DNA of 5,936 bases from JBFMCU01 sp964428225. GTDB taxonomy: Bacteria > Planctomycetota > UBA1135 > GCA-002686595. Position numbers and translations under genes: made by a program. This document shows, one piece after another, positions 1-5,936 of this stretch. Each line of letters opens with the position of its first letter. The stretch's first letter is position 1. Location: assembly GCA_964428225.1 (NCBI GenBank), contig CAYRXS010000363.1:1-5936 (forward strand). Direction: 5' to 3'. Under the pieces are notes generated by a model that was not told where the DNA came from, did no database searches, and saw only the letters and a list, made by a program, of their open reading frames with translations.

Positions 1-32
1 CGGGCCCCGTTGTGTGACTCTTTTCACCCCCC

Positions 33-40
33 AAGGAGAG
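33..40 (+). promoter_or_regulatory. Ribosome binding site deciding the start of the subtilase-like gene
   Basis: AAGGAGAG contains a strong AGGAG core at 34-38, 8 nt before the GTG at 47-49. A GTG further upstream at 14-16 is in the same frame but would place this purine-rich site inside the coding region. It would also add 11 residues before the positively charged start of the signal peptide. The site therefore favours 47 as the true start. No promoter can be seen in the 32 bases before it. Confidence 0.75.
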
Positions 41-46
41 AACGCA

Positions 47-1945
47 GTGCTTGGGAACCGATTCAGGACGTCCATTGTCGCCAGTCTGTTCACCGCGATC
101 GGATTGCTGGGAGGAGCGGCCCAGGCCCAGTTCCAGACCGCACCACCACCGGCGGTCGACCCGGTCCCGGACCACGTGTCCGGGGAGATCCTGGTCAAGT
201 TCCAGGAGCGCGTTCCGACGAGCGCGGTGGAGACCATCCACGCGGCCCTCGGCGCCCGCGCGATCTACACGAGCCCCCACGCGGGCTTCCAGCGGGTCGC
301 GGTTCCCTCCAATCGTTCCGAGCACGAGACGGTGGCGATCTACTCCGCGCTGCCCTTCGTGGAGTACGCGGAGCTGAACACGATCTGTCACGCGACGGGG
401 GTCCCGAACGATCCCTACTACGGCTACCAGTGGCACTTCCCGCAGATCAACATGCCCGACGCGTGGGACGTGGCCACGGGCTCGGGCGCCGTGGTCGCGA
501 TCCTCGACACGGGGGTGGCCTACGAGAACTACACGATTCCGTCGCACGAGACCGGAACCGTCGCCTCGGGAGTTACCCAGTACCAGCTTGCGCCCGATCT
601 CGCGAGCACCTCGTTCGTGAGCGGCTACGACTACATCAACTACGACAGCCACCCGAACGACAACAACGCGCACGGCACGCACGTCGCGGGCACGGTGGCC
701 CAGAGCACCAACGACGGCTACGGCGTGGCCGGGATCGCCCACAACGCCTCGATCATGCCGGTCAAGGTGCTCGACTACACCGGAAGCGGCTCGGCCGCGT
801 CGCTCGCCGACGGGCTCTACTTCGCCGCGAACAACGGGGCGGACGTCGTCAACATGAGCCTGTCGTGGAGCCTCGGCTACGATCCCGGATCCACCGTGCA
901 CAATGCGGTCACCTACGCCTACAACGCGGGCGTGACCCTCGTGGCCGCGGCCGGTAACTCCGCGGTGAGCACGGTCTCCTACCCGGCCGCCTACTCCAAG
1001 GTGATCGCGGTGGGCGTCGTCGCCCTGATGATCTCGAACGGGATCACCGGCGTGGAGAACATCCGCAGCGTCCTGCACGACACCGCGCTCGACCTTGGAT
1101 CCGGTGGCTGGGACTCCACGTACGGCCACGGCCTCGTCGACGCCGCGGCCGCGGTGGGCGGCTCGGGCGAGGACACCACGCCGCCCAATCCCGACCCGAT
1201 GACCTGGGCGACGGCGCCCTACGCCACCGGCACCTCGTCGATCTCGATGACGGCGACCACGGCCTCCGACCCGAGCGGCGTCGAGTACTACTTCGACTGC
1301 CTGACCGCGGGCGGCCACGACAGCGGCTGGCAGTCCGGCACGACCTACGAGGACACGGGGCTCCTGCCCGGCACGACCTACTTCTACGAGGTGGTCGCGC
1401 GTGACCTGAGCGCGAACCAGAACGAGACGGGCGGCTCGAGCGCCGAGTCCGCCACGACGGATCCCTCCGGAGGCACGTGGGTCGAGCTGACCTACGACGA
1501 CTTCGAGGGTGGCTGGGGCAACTTCCAGGACGGCGGCGGTGATTGTCGCCGGAAGAAGAACTCCACCTACGCTCACCAGGGGATTCGCTCGGCGAACATC
1601 CAGGACAACAGCGGCACCGCCTCGTCCTTCTACTACAAGAACGGAGTCGACGTCCACTCGGCCGGCTACACCCAGATCAAGATCGAGTTCTGGTTCAAGG
1701 CGGTGAGCATGGACAACTCGAACGAGGACTCCTGGGTCCAGTACTACGACGGGAGCACCTGGAACACCGTCGCGACCTACGCCCGGGGCATCGACTTCGA
1801 CAACAACGTCTTCTACTCCGAGACCGTCACGATCGACGAAGGCTCCTACACCTTCCCCACGAACATGAAGCTCCGCCTCATGTGCGACGCCAGCGGGAAC
1901 CGGGACGACGTCTACATCGACGAGATCCTCGTCTCCGCCAAGTAG
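47..1945 (+). CDS. Secreted S8 (subtilisin-like) family protein lacking the catalytic serine segment
   Basis: This is a 632-residue secreted protein; residue numbers here count from the GTG at 47. Residues 1-27 form a signal peptide with an NRFR basic start, a hydrophobic core and a probable cut after AQA. Residues about 42-114 look like a subtilase prodomain (GEILVKF near its start). The peptidase domain spans about 119-372: Asp154 in ILDTG, His209 in AHGTHVAG and the oxyanion Asn304 in AAAGNS are all present. The usual GTSMA(S/T)PHVAG block with the nucleophile Ser is absent: VIAVG (319-323) runs straight into VVALMIS (324-330), which normally follows that block. Roughly 50-75 family residues appear lost without a frameshift. 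Residues about 376-472 are fibronectin III-like (TTPP start, PGTTYFYEVVARD). Residues about 478-632 form a beta-sandwich of the jelly-roll/MAM-like kind, with Cys500 and Cys613 possibly paired. No LPXTG or PEP-CTERM signal ends the protein. Family membership is clear. Proteolytic activity is doubtful, so it may be a pseudopeptidase, a recently inactivated gene, or an assembly error. Confidence 0.93.
   Translation: MLGNRFRTSIVASLFTAIGLLGGAAQAQFQTAPPPAVDPVPDHVSGEILVKFQERVPTSAVETIHAALGARAIYTSPHAGFQRVAVPSNRSEHETVAIYSALPFVEYAELNTICHATGVPNDPYYGYQWHFPQINMPDAWDVATGSGAVVAILDTGVAYENYTIPSHETGTVASGVTQYQLAPDLASTSFVSGYDYINYDSHPNDNNAHGTHVAGTVAQSTNDGYGVAGIAHNASIMPVKVLDYTGSGSAASLADGLYFAANNGADVVNMSLSWSLGYDPGSTVHNAVTYAYNAGVTLVAAAGNSAVSTVSYPAAYSKVIAVGVVALMISNGITGVENIRSVLHDTALDLGSGGWDSTYGHGLVDAAAAVGGSGEDTTPPNPDPMTWATAPYATGTSSISMTATTASDPSGVEYYFDCLTAGGHDSGWQSGTTYEDTGLLPGTTYFYEVVARDLSANQNETGGSSAESATTDPSGGTWVELTYDDFEGGWGNFQDGGGDCRRKKNSTYAHQGIRSANIQDNSGTASSFYYKNGVDVHSAGYTQIKIEFWFKAVSMDNSNEDSWVQYYDGSTWNTVATYARGIDFDNNVFYSETVTIDEGSYTFPTNMKLRLMCDASGNRDDVYIDEILVSAK
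1001..1036 (+). other. Junction of the apparent in-frame deletion in the peptidase domain
   Basis: The codons for VIAVG (1001-1015) are followed directly by those for VVALMIS (1016-1036). In active subtilases these motifs lie on opposite sides of a stretch with a conserved APG loop and the catalytic GTSMA(S/T)PHVAG. The reading frame and codon bias run unbroken through the join. The join falls on Gly-Val codons, and both VIAVG and the lost PHVAG end in similar Val-x-Gly codons. Deletion or assembly collapse through short homology is therefore plausible, but the lost sequence is not here to compare, so this is inference. Confidence 0.75.
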
Positions 1946-1959
1946 CAGCCACCGCAGAA

Positions 1960-1989
1960 TCCGCCGGCGCGCCCCCTCGCACCGGCGGA
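1960..1989 (+). other. Hairpin 3' of the subtilase-like gene
   Basis: A perfect 8-bp stem, TCCGCCGG (1960-1967) with CCGGCGGA (1982-1989), encloses a 14-nt loop and starts 15 nt after the stop codon. No T-run follows it, so it is not a terminator alone. It may protect the mRNA 3' end or act with the next hairpin. Short GC-rich palindromes are common in DNA like this, so the functional claim is weak. Confidence 0.4.
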
Positions 1990-1995
1990 GCACGG

Positions 1996-2033
1996 AAGGG
2001 CGACGCCAGCCTGGCTGACGTCGCCCTTTCTCT
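1996..2033 (+). terminator. Probable intrinsic terminator after the subtilase-like gene
   Basis: A perfect 10-bp stem pairs AAGGGCGACG (1996-2005) with CGTCGCCCTT (2019-2028) around a 13-nt loop. It is followed by a short pyrimidine tract, TCTCT (2029-2033), so that TTT spans the stem end. The hairpin lies about 50 nt after the stop at 1945 and about 75 nt before the next start, where a transcription boundary is expected. The T-tract is short and interrupted by C, so termination may be partial. Confidence 0.7.
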
Positions 2034-2095
2034 GCCTCACGCTCGCCGGCGGGGACAAAGGCCACGTCGATCCTCGATTCCCGGGTATCCTGGGC

Positions 2096-2103
2096 GAGGG
2101 GAG
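2096..2103 (+). promoter_or_regulatory. Ribosome binding site of the large repeat protein gene
   Basis: GAGGGGAG lies 5 nt before the GTG at 2109-2111. It supports a GTG start, because the nearer ATG at 2104 is in another frame and reaches TGA after two codons. No convincing -35/-10 promoter pair was found between the terminator and this site. TATCCT at 2086-2091 is too close to the ribosome binding site and has no partner. Confidence 0.65.
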
Positions 2104-2108
2104 ATGAA

Positions 2109-5100
2109 GTGAACTGCCGCCTCCTTCTCGCCGTGGTCCTCCTGCTCGGCCTCGTCGGCGTCCTGTGGCTCGCCGCGCGGGGGCGCGGGACCGAAGTACA
2201 GGACCCCGTCGCCCCTTGCGCGGCCGCGACAGGCAGTTCCGAGCCGGAGGCCGCGTCGGCGCCGCTCGCGCCGGCAGGGGGGACGCGCGACGAGGCCGCG
2301 GACGAGCAGGAGCTCGACGTTCCGGAGGAGGCGTCGCGAGACATGCGCGTCGTCCTGAGCACGACGGTGAAGGGCCGGGTCGTGATTCCGGAGGGAACGC
2401 CGGCCGACGAAGAGATCGAGGTGGTGCTCCTCACCCGCCGTCCCGAGGGCGACGAAGCCCAATCCTCACGACGGTTCGGTGGAGAGTGGGAGGAGCGAAC
2501 GCGGAGCGCCGTGGGATCGAACGGGCACTTCGAGCTGCACCTGCCACCCGGGTGGGACGTCGCCCGGCTGAGGTTGGACGCCACGTACCTGAGCCTGCCC
2601 TTCTACAAGTCGATCCGGGAATGGTCGGACTCCGTCGTCCTGAAACCGGAGCTCCGAGGCGCGGTTCGCTTCCGTCTCGTTCCCGCTCCCGGCCTGCGGG
2701 GAGATCCGCGAGCCCTCGTGGGCCGAGAGGCACGGCTCGAGTTCAGCGCCATCGGACAGATGTCCGGACCCCCGAACTACCGCCCGATCACGATCGACGA
2801 GAACCTGGAGATGCTCGCCGGGGCTCTCAACGAGGAGATCAGCTACTACCTCGAGGGCGACTTCCCACCCTTCGCTCCGTTCCCTTCGATCTGCGTGTGC
2901 GTGCCTCCCGGCGAGCTTCGCGTCGTCGAGGTTCCCCTGCTCGACAGGCTCGTCGTGGGAGGTCGGGTGGTCGACGAGGACGGTGCTCCTATCGAGAGCG
3001 CGCTCATCCTCGCGGGGATCCGGAACAAGGGTGAGGACTCGTGGGCGGCTCCCTGGCAAGACGCGAGCACCGACGAGAGCGGCGTCTTCCGCATCGAGAA
3101 CCTCGATCCCCGAGCGACGACCATCGAGGTCACGGAGACCGGCTTCCTCCGCGCGGAGCTCCCGATGAGCCGCGTCCTCGCCGACGGCGGCGGGCTCGAC
3201 TACGAGGTCCGCCTCTCCCGCGGCGCGTGGATCACGGGGAGCGTCGTCCTTCCCGACGGAAGGCCGGTGGCGGGGGCGTACGTCATCTGCACCCCCGCCG
3301 GCGAGGACGATCGTTACTCCGGCGGGAAGAGGCGGGAAGGAACCGACGAGACCGGCCGCTTCGCGATCAGCGGGCTCCGCCCTCGCGCCTACGACCTCTC
3401 GACGTCGATCGTCCTCGACGATCCCGAGACGATCGACGCGCGCCACGCCGTCGTCCGCCGCGCGGAGGACCTGCGCAAGGGATATCCGTGGATCGCGCGA
3501 CGGAGCGCGGTCGTGGCGGGAGGCGGCGACGTGGATCTCGTCCTCGTCCCGCCCCCCGGGCTCGAAGGCCGGGTCGTCGACGATGCCGGCGAGCCCGTGA
3601 CCCGCTTCCGCCTGGAGGCCGAGGAGGACCGGGGGCACTCCGTCGGCGAGGACACCTTCTTCTTCTCCGCGGACCACCGGCAGGACTTCGAGGCCGCCGA
3701 CGGCACGTTCCGCTGGCGGAGGCTTCCCGTCGGTCGCTGGCTCGTCCGGGTGGAGGCGGAGGGATACCCCTCCCCGCGTCCGGTGCGGATCGAGCTCCCC
3801 GGGGACGGAGCGCCGGTCCGCCTCGAGGTGCCGCGCTTCGGGTCGACCGAGGGAGTCGTCCTCGACCCCGGCGGTCAGCCCCTCCGCCGGGCGAAGATCT
3901 ACACCGGTTGGATCGTGGAGATGTCGTCTCCCCTGGGAGCCCAGACGCCGGAGGCCCGGACCGACCGTGAGGGTCGGTTCCGGCTTCCCGAGGTCCCCTC
4001 CGGGCGGATCCGGCTCGTGGCGACCGCTCCGGAGTTCGCTCCGAGCGCGCCGCAGGTGATCGACGTCGCTCCTGGAGAGAGAATCACGGACGTCACGCTG
4101 ACCGTGGGTCGGGGTGGATTCCTGTCGATCCGGGTGCTCGACGAGGAGGGACGCCCCGCCGCCGGACGCGAGGTGAGTGTGTACGGATCGAGCGCCATAG
4201 CCCTCCTGGAGCGGGAGACCGATGCGGGCGGGCACGTGGAGGTCGGCCCCCTGAGGCCCGGCCGGTTCCAGATCCATACCTCGACGAAGCGAGAACCGGG
4301 ATCCGCGCTGAGCGCTCGAGCGCGCGTCCGCGAGGGCGAGACCACGAAGGTGACCCTGGGCGGCCGGCTCCGGGGAGAGGTCGTCGTGCAGGGCCTCGTC
4401 ACCTCGGGAGACCGGCCGGTCGTGGAGGCGTTCGTCGAGGCGTGGTCGGAACAGGAGACCAGTCGAGAGAACAAGACGAAGAGCGGAGCGGACGGTCGCT
4501 TCACGCTCGAGCTCGAGGCCGGCGGCAAGACCCTCTTCCGGGTGGTGGACGCCGATGGCGGCCGGCCCTGGTACTTCGACGAGCAGCTGCCCGAGAGCGG
4601 CGAGCACGTGGTGTCCTTCGCGCTCCCCGCGAGCGGGATCGCCGGCCGGATCGAGGTGGAAGGTGGCGGCCGACTGCCGTTCGACGTGCAGGTCGTGATC
4701 GAGCGCGAGCGGGAGCACGGGGTGGCGTGGGCCGGCGGCGACGCCGTGTCCGTGCACGTCGCGCAGGACGGCACCTGGTCGTGCGACCACCTCGCCCCGG
4801 GCTCGTACCGCGTCGTCGCCGCCCGCGAGCTCCTCTTCCCGGAGCACGACGAGCGGGCTCCCGCTCCCGCCGTGCGCTCCGGCATCGTCGTGGAGGCCGG
4901 CGAGCTCGTCGAGGACGTCGTTCTCGTGCTGCGTCCCTCCGGCCTGATCGAAGGCCTGGTGGCGCACACCGACGGCCGCTCCTGCCCCGACGCCGTGCTG
5001 TACATCCGCGAGGAGAGCGGACGACTCCTGCATCCCTTCGGTTACGAGGTCGAATCCGACGGCCGCTTCTCCGTCAGCGGCCTGCCCACCGGCCGGATTC

Positions 5101-5477
5101 TCGTCGAGGCCGTCGGCGAGCGCGTGGCCACCGCGGAGCCCCGCGCCGTCGACGTCGAGCCGGGCGAGGTCACCCGGGTGGACCTGCGCGTGTTCACGGC
5201 GACGCGAATCGTCCTCGAGCTGCGCGGCCTCCAGGAGGACGCCTCCGACGTCGTCGTCAGCCTGCGCGACTCCGCGGGCCGCGAGCACGCCCAGGAGCGC
5301 GGCTCGGTCCTCGGCTGGTACCACGCCGCACGCGCCCTCCGCCGCGGCTTCGGACCGCTTCCTCCGGGTCGCTGGGTCGCCGAGGCCCGGCGGGGGGACG
5401 GGCGGACGGCGAAGATCCCCTTCACGCTGGCCGGCGAGGAGGAGTGCACCGTCGTCCTGGATTTCTCCGGGCGGTGA
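2109..5477 (+). CDS. Membrane-anchored protein with about ten carboxypeptidase-regulatory-like (Ig-like) modules
   Basis: This is an 1122-residue protein of unknown specific function. Residues about 4-23 form one hydrophobic segment (LLLAVVLLLGLVGVLWLA) followed by Arg, without a lipobox. It reads as an uncleaved anchor, or less likely a signal peptide, that places the rest outside the cytoplasm. Residues about 25-80 are a low-complexity Ala/Pro/Glu/Asp linker. The rest is beta-rich and built of diverged modules that typically open with (G/E)GxVxxxxGxP and carry DxxGxFxxxxLxPG(R/x). Examples are VGGRVVDEDGAP (283), ITGSVVLPDGRP (375), LEGRVVDDAGEP (485), TEGVVLDPGGQP (580), IAGRIEVEGG (844) and IEGLVAHTDG (947). 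This matches the carboxypeptidase regulatory-like/CNA-B-like fold used in bacterial surface and adhesion proteins. No catalytic domain, LPXTG or other sorting signal is visible. Start GTG is backed by a ribosome binding site. The gene follows a probable terminator and precedes a paralog by 101 bp. Role in adhesion, matrix or envelope structure is inference only. Confidence 0.92.
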   Translation: MNCRLLLAVVLLLGLVGVLWLAARGRGTEVQDPVAPCAAATGSSEPEAASAPLAPAGGTRDEAADEQELDVPEEASRDMRVVLSTTVKGRVVIPEGTPADEEIEVVLLTRRPEGDEAQSSRRFGGEWEERTRSAVGSNGHFELHLPPGWDVARLRLDATYLSLPFYKSIREWSDSVVLKPELRGAVRFRLVPAPGLRGDPRALVGREARLEFSAIGQMSGPPNYRPITIDENLEMLAGALNEEISYYLEGDFPPFAPFPSICVCVPPGELRVVEVPLLDRLVVGGRVVDEDGAPIESALILAGIRNKGEDSWAAPWQDASTDESGVFRIENLDPRATTIEVTETGFLRAELPMSRVLADGGGLDYEVRLSRGAWITGSVVLPDGRPVAGAYVICTPAGEDDRYSGGKRREGTDETGRFAISGLRPRAYDLSTSIVLDDPETIDARHAVVRRAEDLRKGYPWIARRSAVVAGGGDVDLVLVPPPGLEGRVVDDAGEPVTRFRLEAEEDRGHSVGEDTFFFSADHRQDFEAADGTFRWRRLPVGRWLVRVEAEGYPSPRPVRIELPGDGAPVRLEVPRFGSTEGVVLDPGGQPLRRAKIYTGWIVEMSSPLGAQTPEARTDREGRFRLPEVPSGRIRLVATAPEFAPSAPQVIDVAPGERITDVTLTVGRGGFLSIRVLDEEGRPAAGREVSVYGSSAIALLERETDAGGHVEVGPLRPGRFQIHTSTKREPGSALSARARVREGETTKVTLGGRLRGEVVVQGLVTSGDRPVVEAFVEAWSEQETSRENKTKSGADGRFTLELEAGGKTLFRVVDADGGRPWYFDEQLPESGEHVVSFALPASGIAGRIEVEGGGRLPFDVQVVIEREREHGVAWAGGDAVSVHVAQDGTWSCDHLAPGSYRVVAARELLFPEHDERAPAPAVRSGIVVEAGELVEDVVLVLRPSGLIEGLVAHTDGRSCPDAVLYIREESGRLLHPFGYEVESDGRFSVSGLPTGRILVEAVGERVATAEPRAVDVEPGEVTRVDLRVFTATRIVLELRGLQEDASDVVVSLRDSAGREHAQERGSVLGWYHAARALRRGFGPLPPGRWVAEARRGDGRTAKIPFTLAGEEECTVVLDFSGR
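2955..5465 (+). repeat. Tandem diverged Ig-like modules within the large protein (protein-level repeat)
   Basis: Approximate module spans in protein residues are 283-369, 375-432, 485-574, 579-666, 672-751, 755-839, 844-941, 947-1028 and 1033-1119. A further module starts near residue 87, and a less clear beta-rich stretch covers about 150-280. The most repeated signature is a turn such as TDESGVFRIENLDP, TDETGRFAISGLRP, TDREGRFRLPEVPSG or ESDGRFSVSGLPTG, followed by a beta strand ending in V-x-A. The modules are too diverged to show as DNA repeats, so they arose by old duplications rather than recent slippage. The last module (1033-1119) is the least canonical. Confidence 0.8.
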
Positions 5478-5578
5478 CCCGCCTTGGGGGGGAAGATAGT
5501 ACCGACTGGCCCGTGGCTCTCCCGGGCTCGCGGGCGCAGCTGCTCTCTTCGCGTTGACCGTTCGGGGGAGGAGAATCC
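5478..5578 (+). other. Intergenic gap between the two paralogs
   Basis: This 101-bp gap shows no strong hairpin with a T-run. A 5-bp stem GCCCG (5509-5513) with CGGGC (5523-5527) is weak. GATAGT at 5495-5500 and TTGACC at 5554-5559 resemble promoter boxes, but neither has a partner at the right distance. Co-transcription of the paralogs is therefore possible, and an unrecognised promoter cannot be ruled out. Confidence 0.4.
5564..5573 (+). promoter_or_regulatory. Ribosome binding site of the second paralog
   Basis: GGGGGAGGAG includes AGGAG at 5569-5573, exactly 5 nt before the ATG at 5579-5581. The strong site fixes the start of a gene whose end lies beyond the window. Confidence 0.8.
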
Positions 5579-5936
5579 ATGCACCGTCGACTGCTTGCCG
5601 TTGTCGCGCTCGCGCTTGCCGCCGTCGTCGTGATCTGGATCGTGACCGACGATCCCGACCGGGAGGACCGCACCGTCGCCCCGGCCGCAGACGTCGAGGC
5701 TCCGCCGGAGGTCGCCGATACACCGACCGAGCTGCCCGATCCGGTGCCGATCGTCACGGAGGCCACGGACGAGCCTCCGATGGAGGCGCTTCCGGAGGAG
5801 GACGACTCGGCTCGGATCCTGGCAGGGATCCCCGTGACCGGACGCGTCGTGCTGCCCGAGGGCACACCCGCCGACGAGGCGATCGAGATCCTCGTGCAGA
5901 CGCGGCCCGCCGACCCGGACCGGGACTGGCGCCGGG
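5579..5936 (+). CDS. Partial paralog of the upstream membrane-anchored repeat protein (3' end outside window)
   Basis: Only the first 119 residues are visible, with the frame open to the window edge. Residues 2-4 (HRR) are basic and residues 5-22 (LLAVVALALAAVVVIWIV) are a hydrophobic anchor without a lipobox. Residues about 23-80 form an acidic, Pro-rich linker. At residue 86 a module begins with VTGRVVLPEGTPADEAIEI. The upstream protein has VKGRVVIPEGTPADEEIEV at residue 87, so anchor, linker length and first module all line up. The linkers themselves share little sequence. Over the 16 codons starting at the shared Gly-Arg, seven differ only synonymously and two change the residue, which fits old duplication with purifying selection on the module. 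A long multi-module ectodomain like that of its neighbour is expected but not seen. Specific function is unknown. Confidence 0.88.
   Translation, partial: MHRRLLAVVALALAAVVVIWIVTDDPDREDRTVAPAADVEAPPEVADTPTELPDPVPIVTEATDEPPMEALPEEDDSARILAGIPVTGRVVLPEGTPADEAIEILVQTRPADPDRDWRR

Noticed and set aside
14..46. Earlier GTG start for the subtilase-like gene at 14
   Set aside because: It would place the AGGAG ribosome site inside the gene and put 11 extra residues before an otherwise normal signal peptide.
10..957. A 315-codon + strand frame overlapping the subtilase-like gene
   Set aside because: It is Arg-rich with no recognisable domain, and it overlaps the frame that encodes the signal peptide and clear S8 motifs.
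2076..2089. Imperfect 14-bp palindrome around CCCGGG before the large gene, a possible operator
   Set aside because: It has one mismatched pair, a GC-rich core expected by chance, no repeat elsewhere in the window, and no visible promoter next to it.
2104..2112. Two-codon ATG-AAG-TGA mini-frame overlapping the GTG start at 2109
   Set aside because: It could be imagined as a translation-coupling leader, but such a short match next to a purine-rich site occurs easily by chance.
5495..5559. Promoter-like boxes GATAGT and TTGACC before the second paralog
   Set aside because: Neither has a partner box at about 17 bp. A -10 box for TTGACC would lie close to or past the start codon.
2466..5723. 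Antisense open frame of about 1085 codons opposite the large repeat protein gene
   Set aside because: In GC-rich DNA with strong third-position bias the complementary frame rarely meets stops. Its translation is Arg/Gly/Ala/Asp/Pro-rich with no domain pattern, while the + strand frame has an anchor, repeated modules and a ribosome binding site.
5422..5865. Minus-strand Ser/Thr/Gly-rich frame over the start of the second paralog
   Set aside because: Its composition is what the complement of acidic GC-rich codons gives. The + strand frame has a ribosome site, an anchor and homology to the upstream gene.

Overview
The window is GC-rich bacterial DNA, with codon third positions strongly biased to G and C. 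It carries three genes, all on the + strand, and all predicted to act outside the cytoplasm. No tRNA, rRNA, CRISPR array, insertion sequence or other mobile element was recognised. High GC combined with subtilase + FnIII + beta-sandwich secreted proteins and very large carboxypeptidase-regulatory-like repeat proteins suggests an environmental lineage such as Planctomycetota (or Myxococcota and similar). That is an inference from gene style; no taxonomic marker gene is present.

Layout: positions 1-46 are leader with a good ribosome binding site. Positions 47-1945 encode a secreted, multidomain subtilisin-like (S8) protein with a signal peptide, prodomain, peptidase domain, fibronectin III-like domain and C-terminal beta-sandwich. 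Its peptidase domain keeps the catalytic Asp, His and oxyanion Asn. The segment that should carry the catalytic Ser motif is missing, removed in frame near position 1016. Positions 1946-2108 hold two hairpins; the second (1996-2033) looks like an intrinsic terminator that separates this gene from the next. Positions 2109-5477 encode a 1122-residue membrane-anchored protein made of about ten diverged Ig-like, carboxypeptidase-regulatory-like modules. After a 101-bp gap, a second gene begins at 5579 and runs off the window. Its 119 visible residues have the same anchor, acidic linker and first module as the 1122-residue protein, so the two are tandem paralogs.

How they work together: the terminator suggests the subtilase-like gene is its own transcription unit. 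The two paralogs may be co-transcribed, since no convincing terminator lies between them. All three products look extracytoplasmic, either secreted or anchored with a long beta-rich ectodomain. No enzymatic function can be assigned to the paralogs, and no functional link between the protease-like protein and the repeat proteins is demonstrated. The most notable point is the serine-less subtilase, which is either a pseudopeptidase or an assembly collapse.
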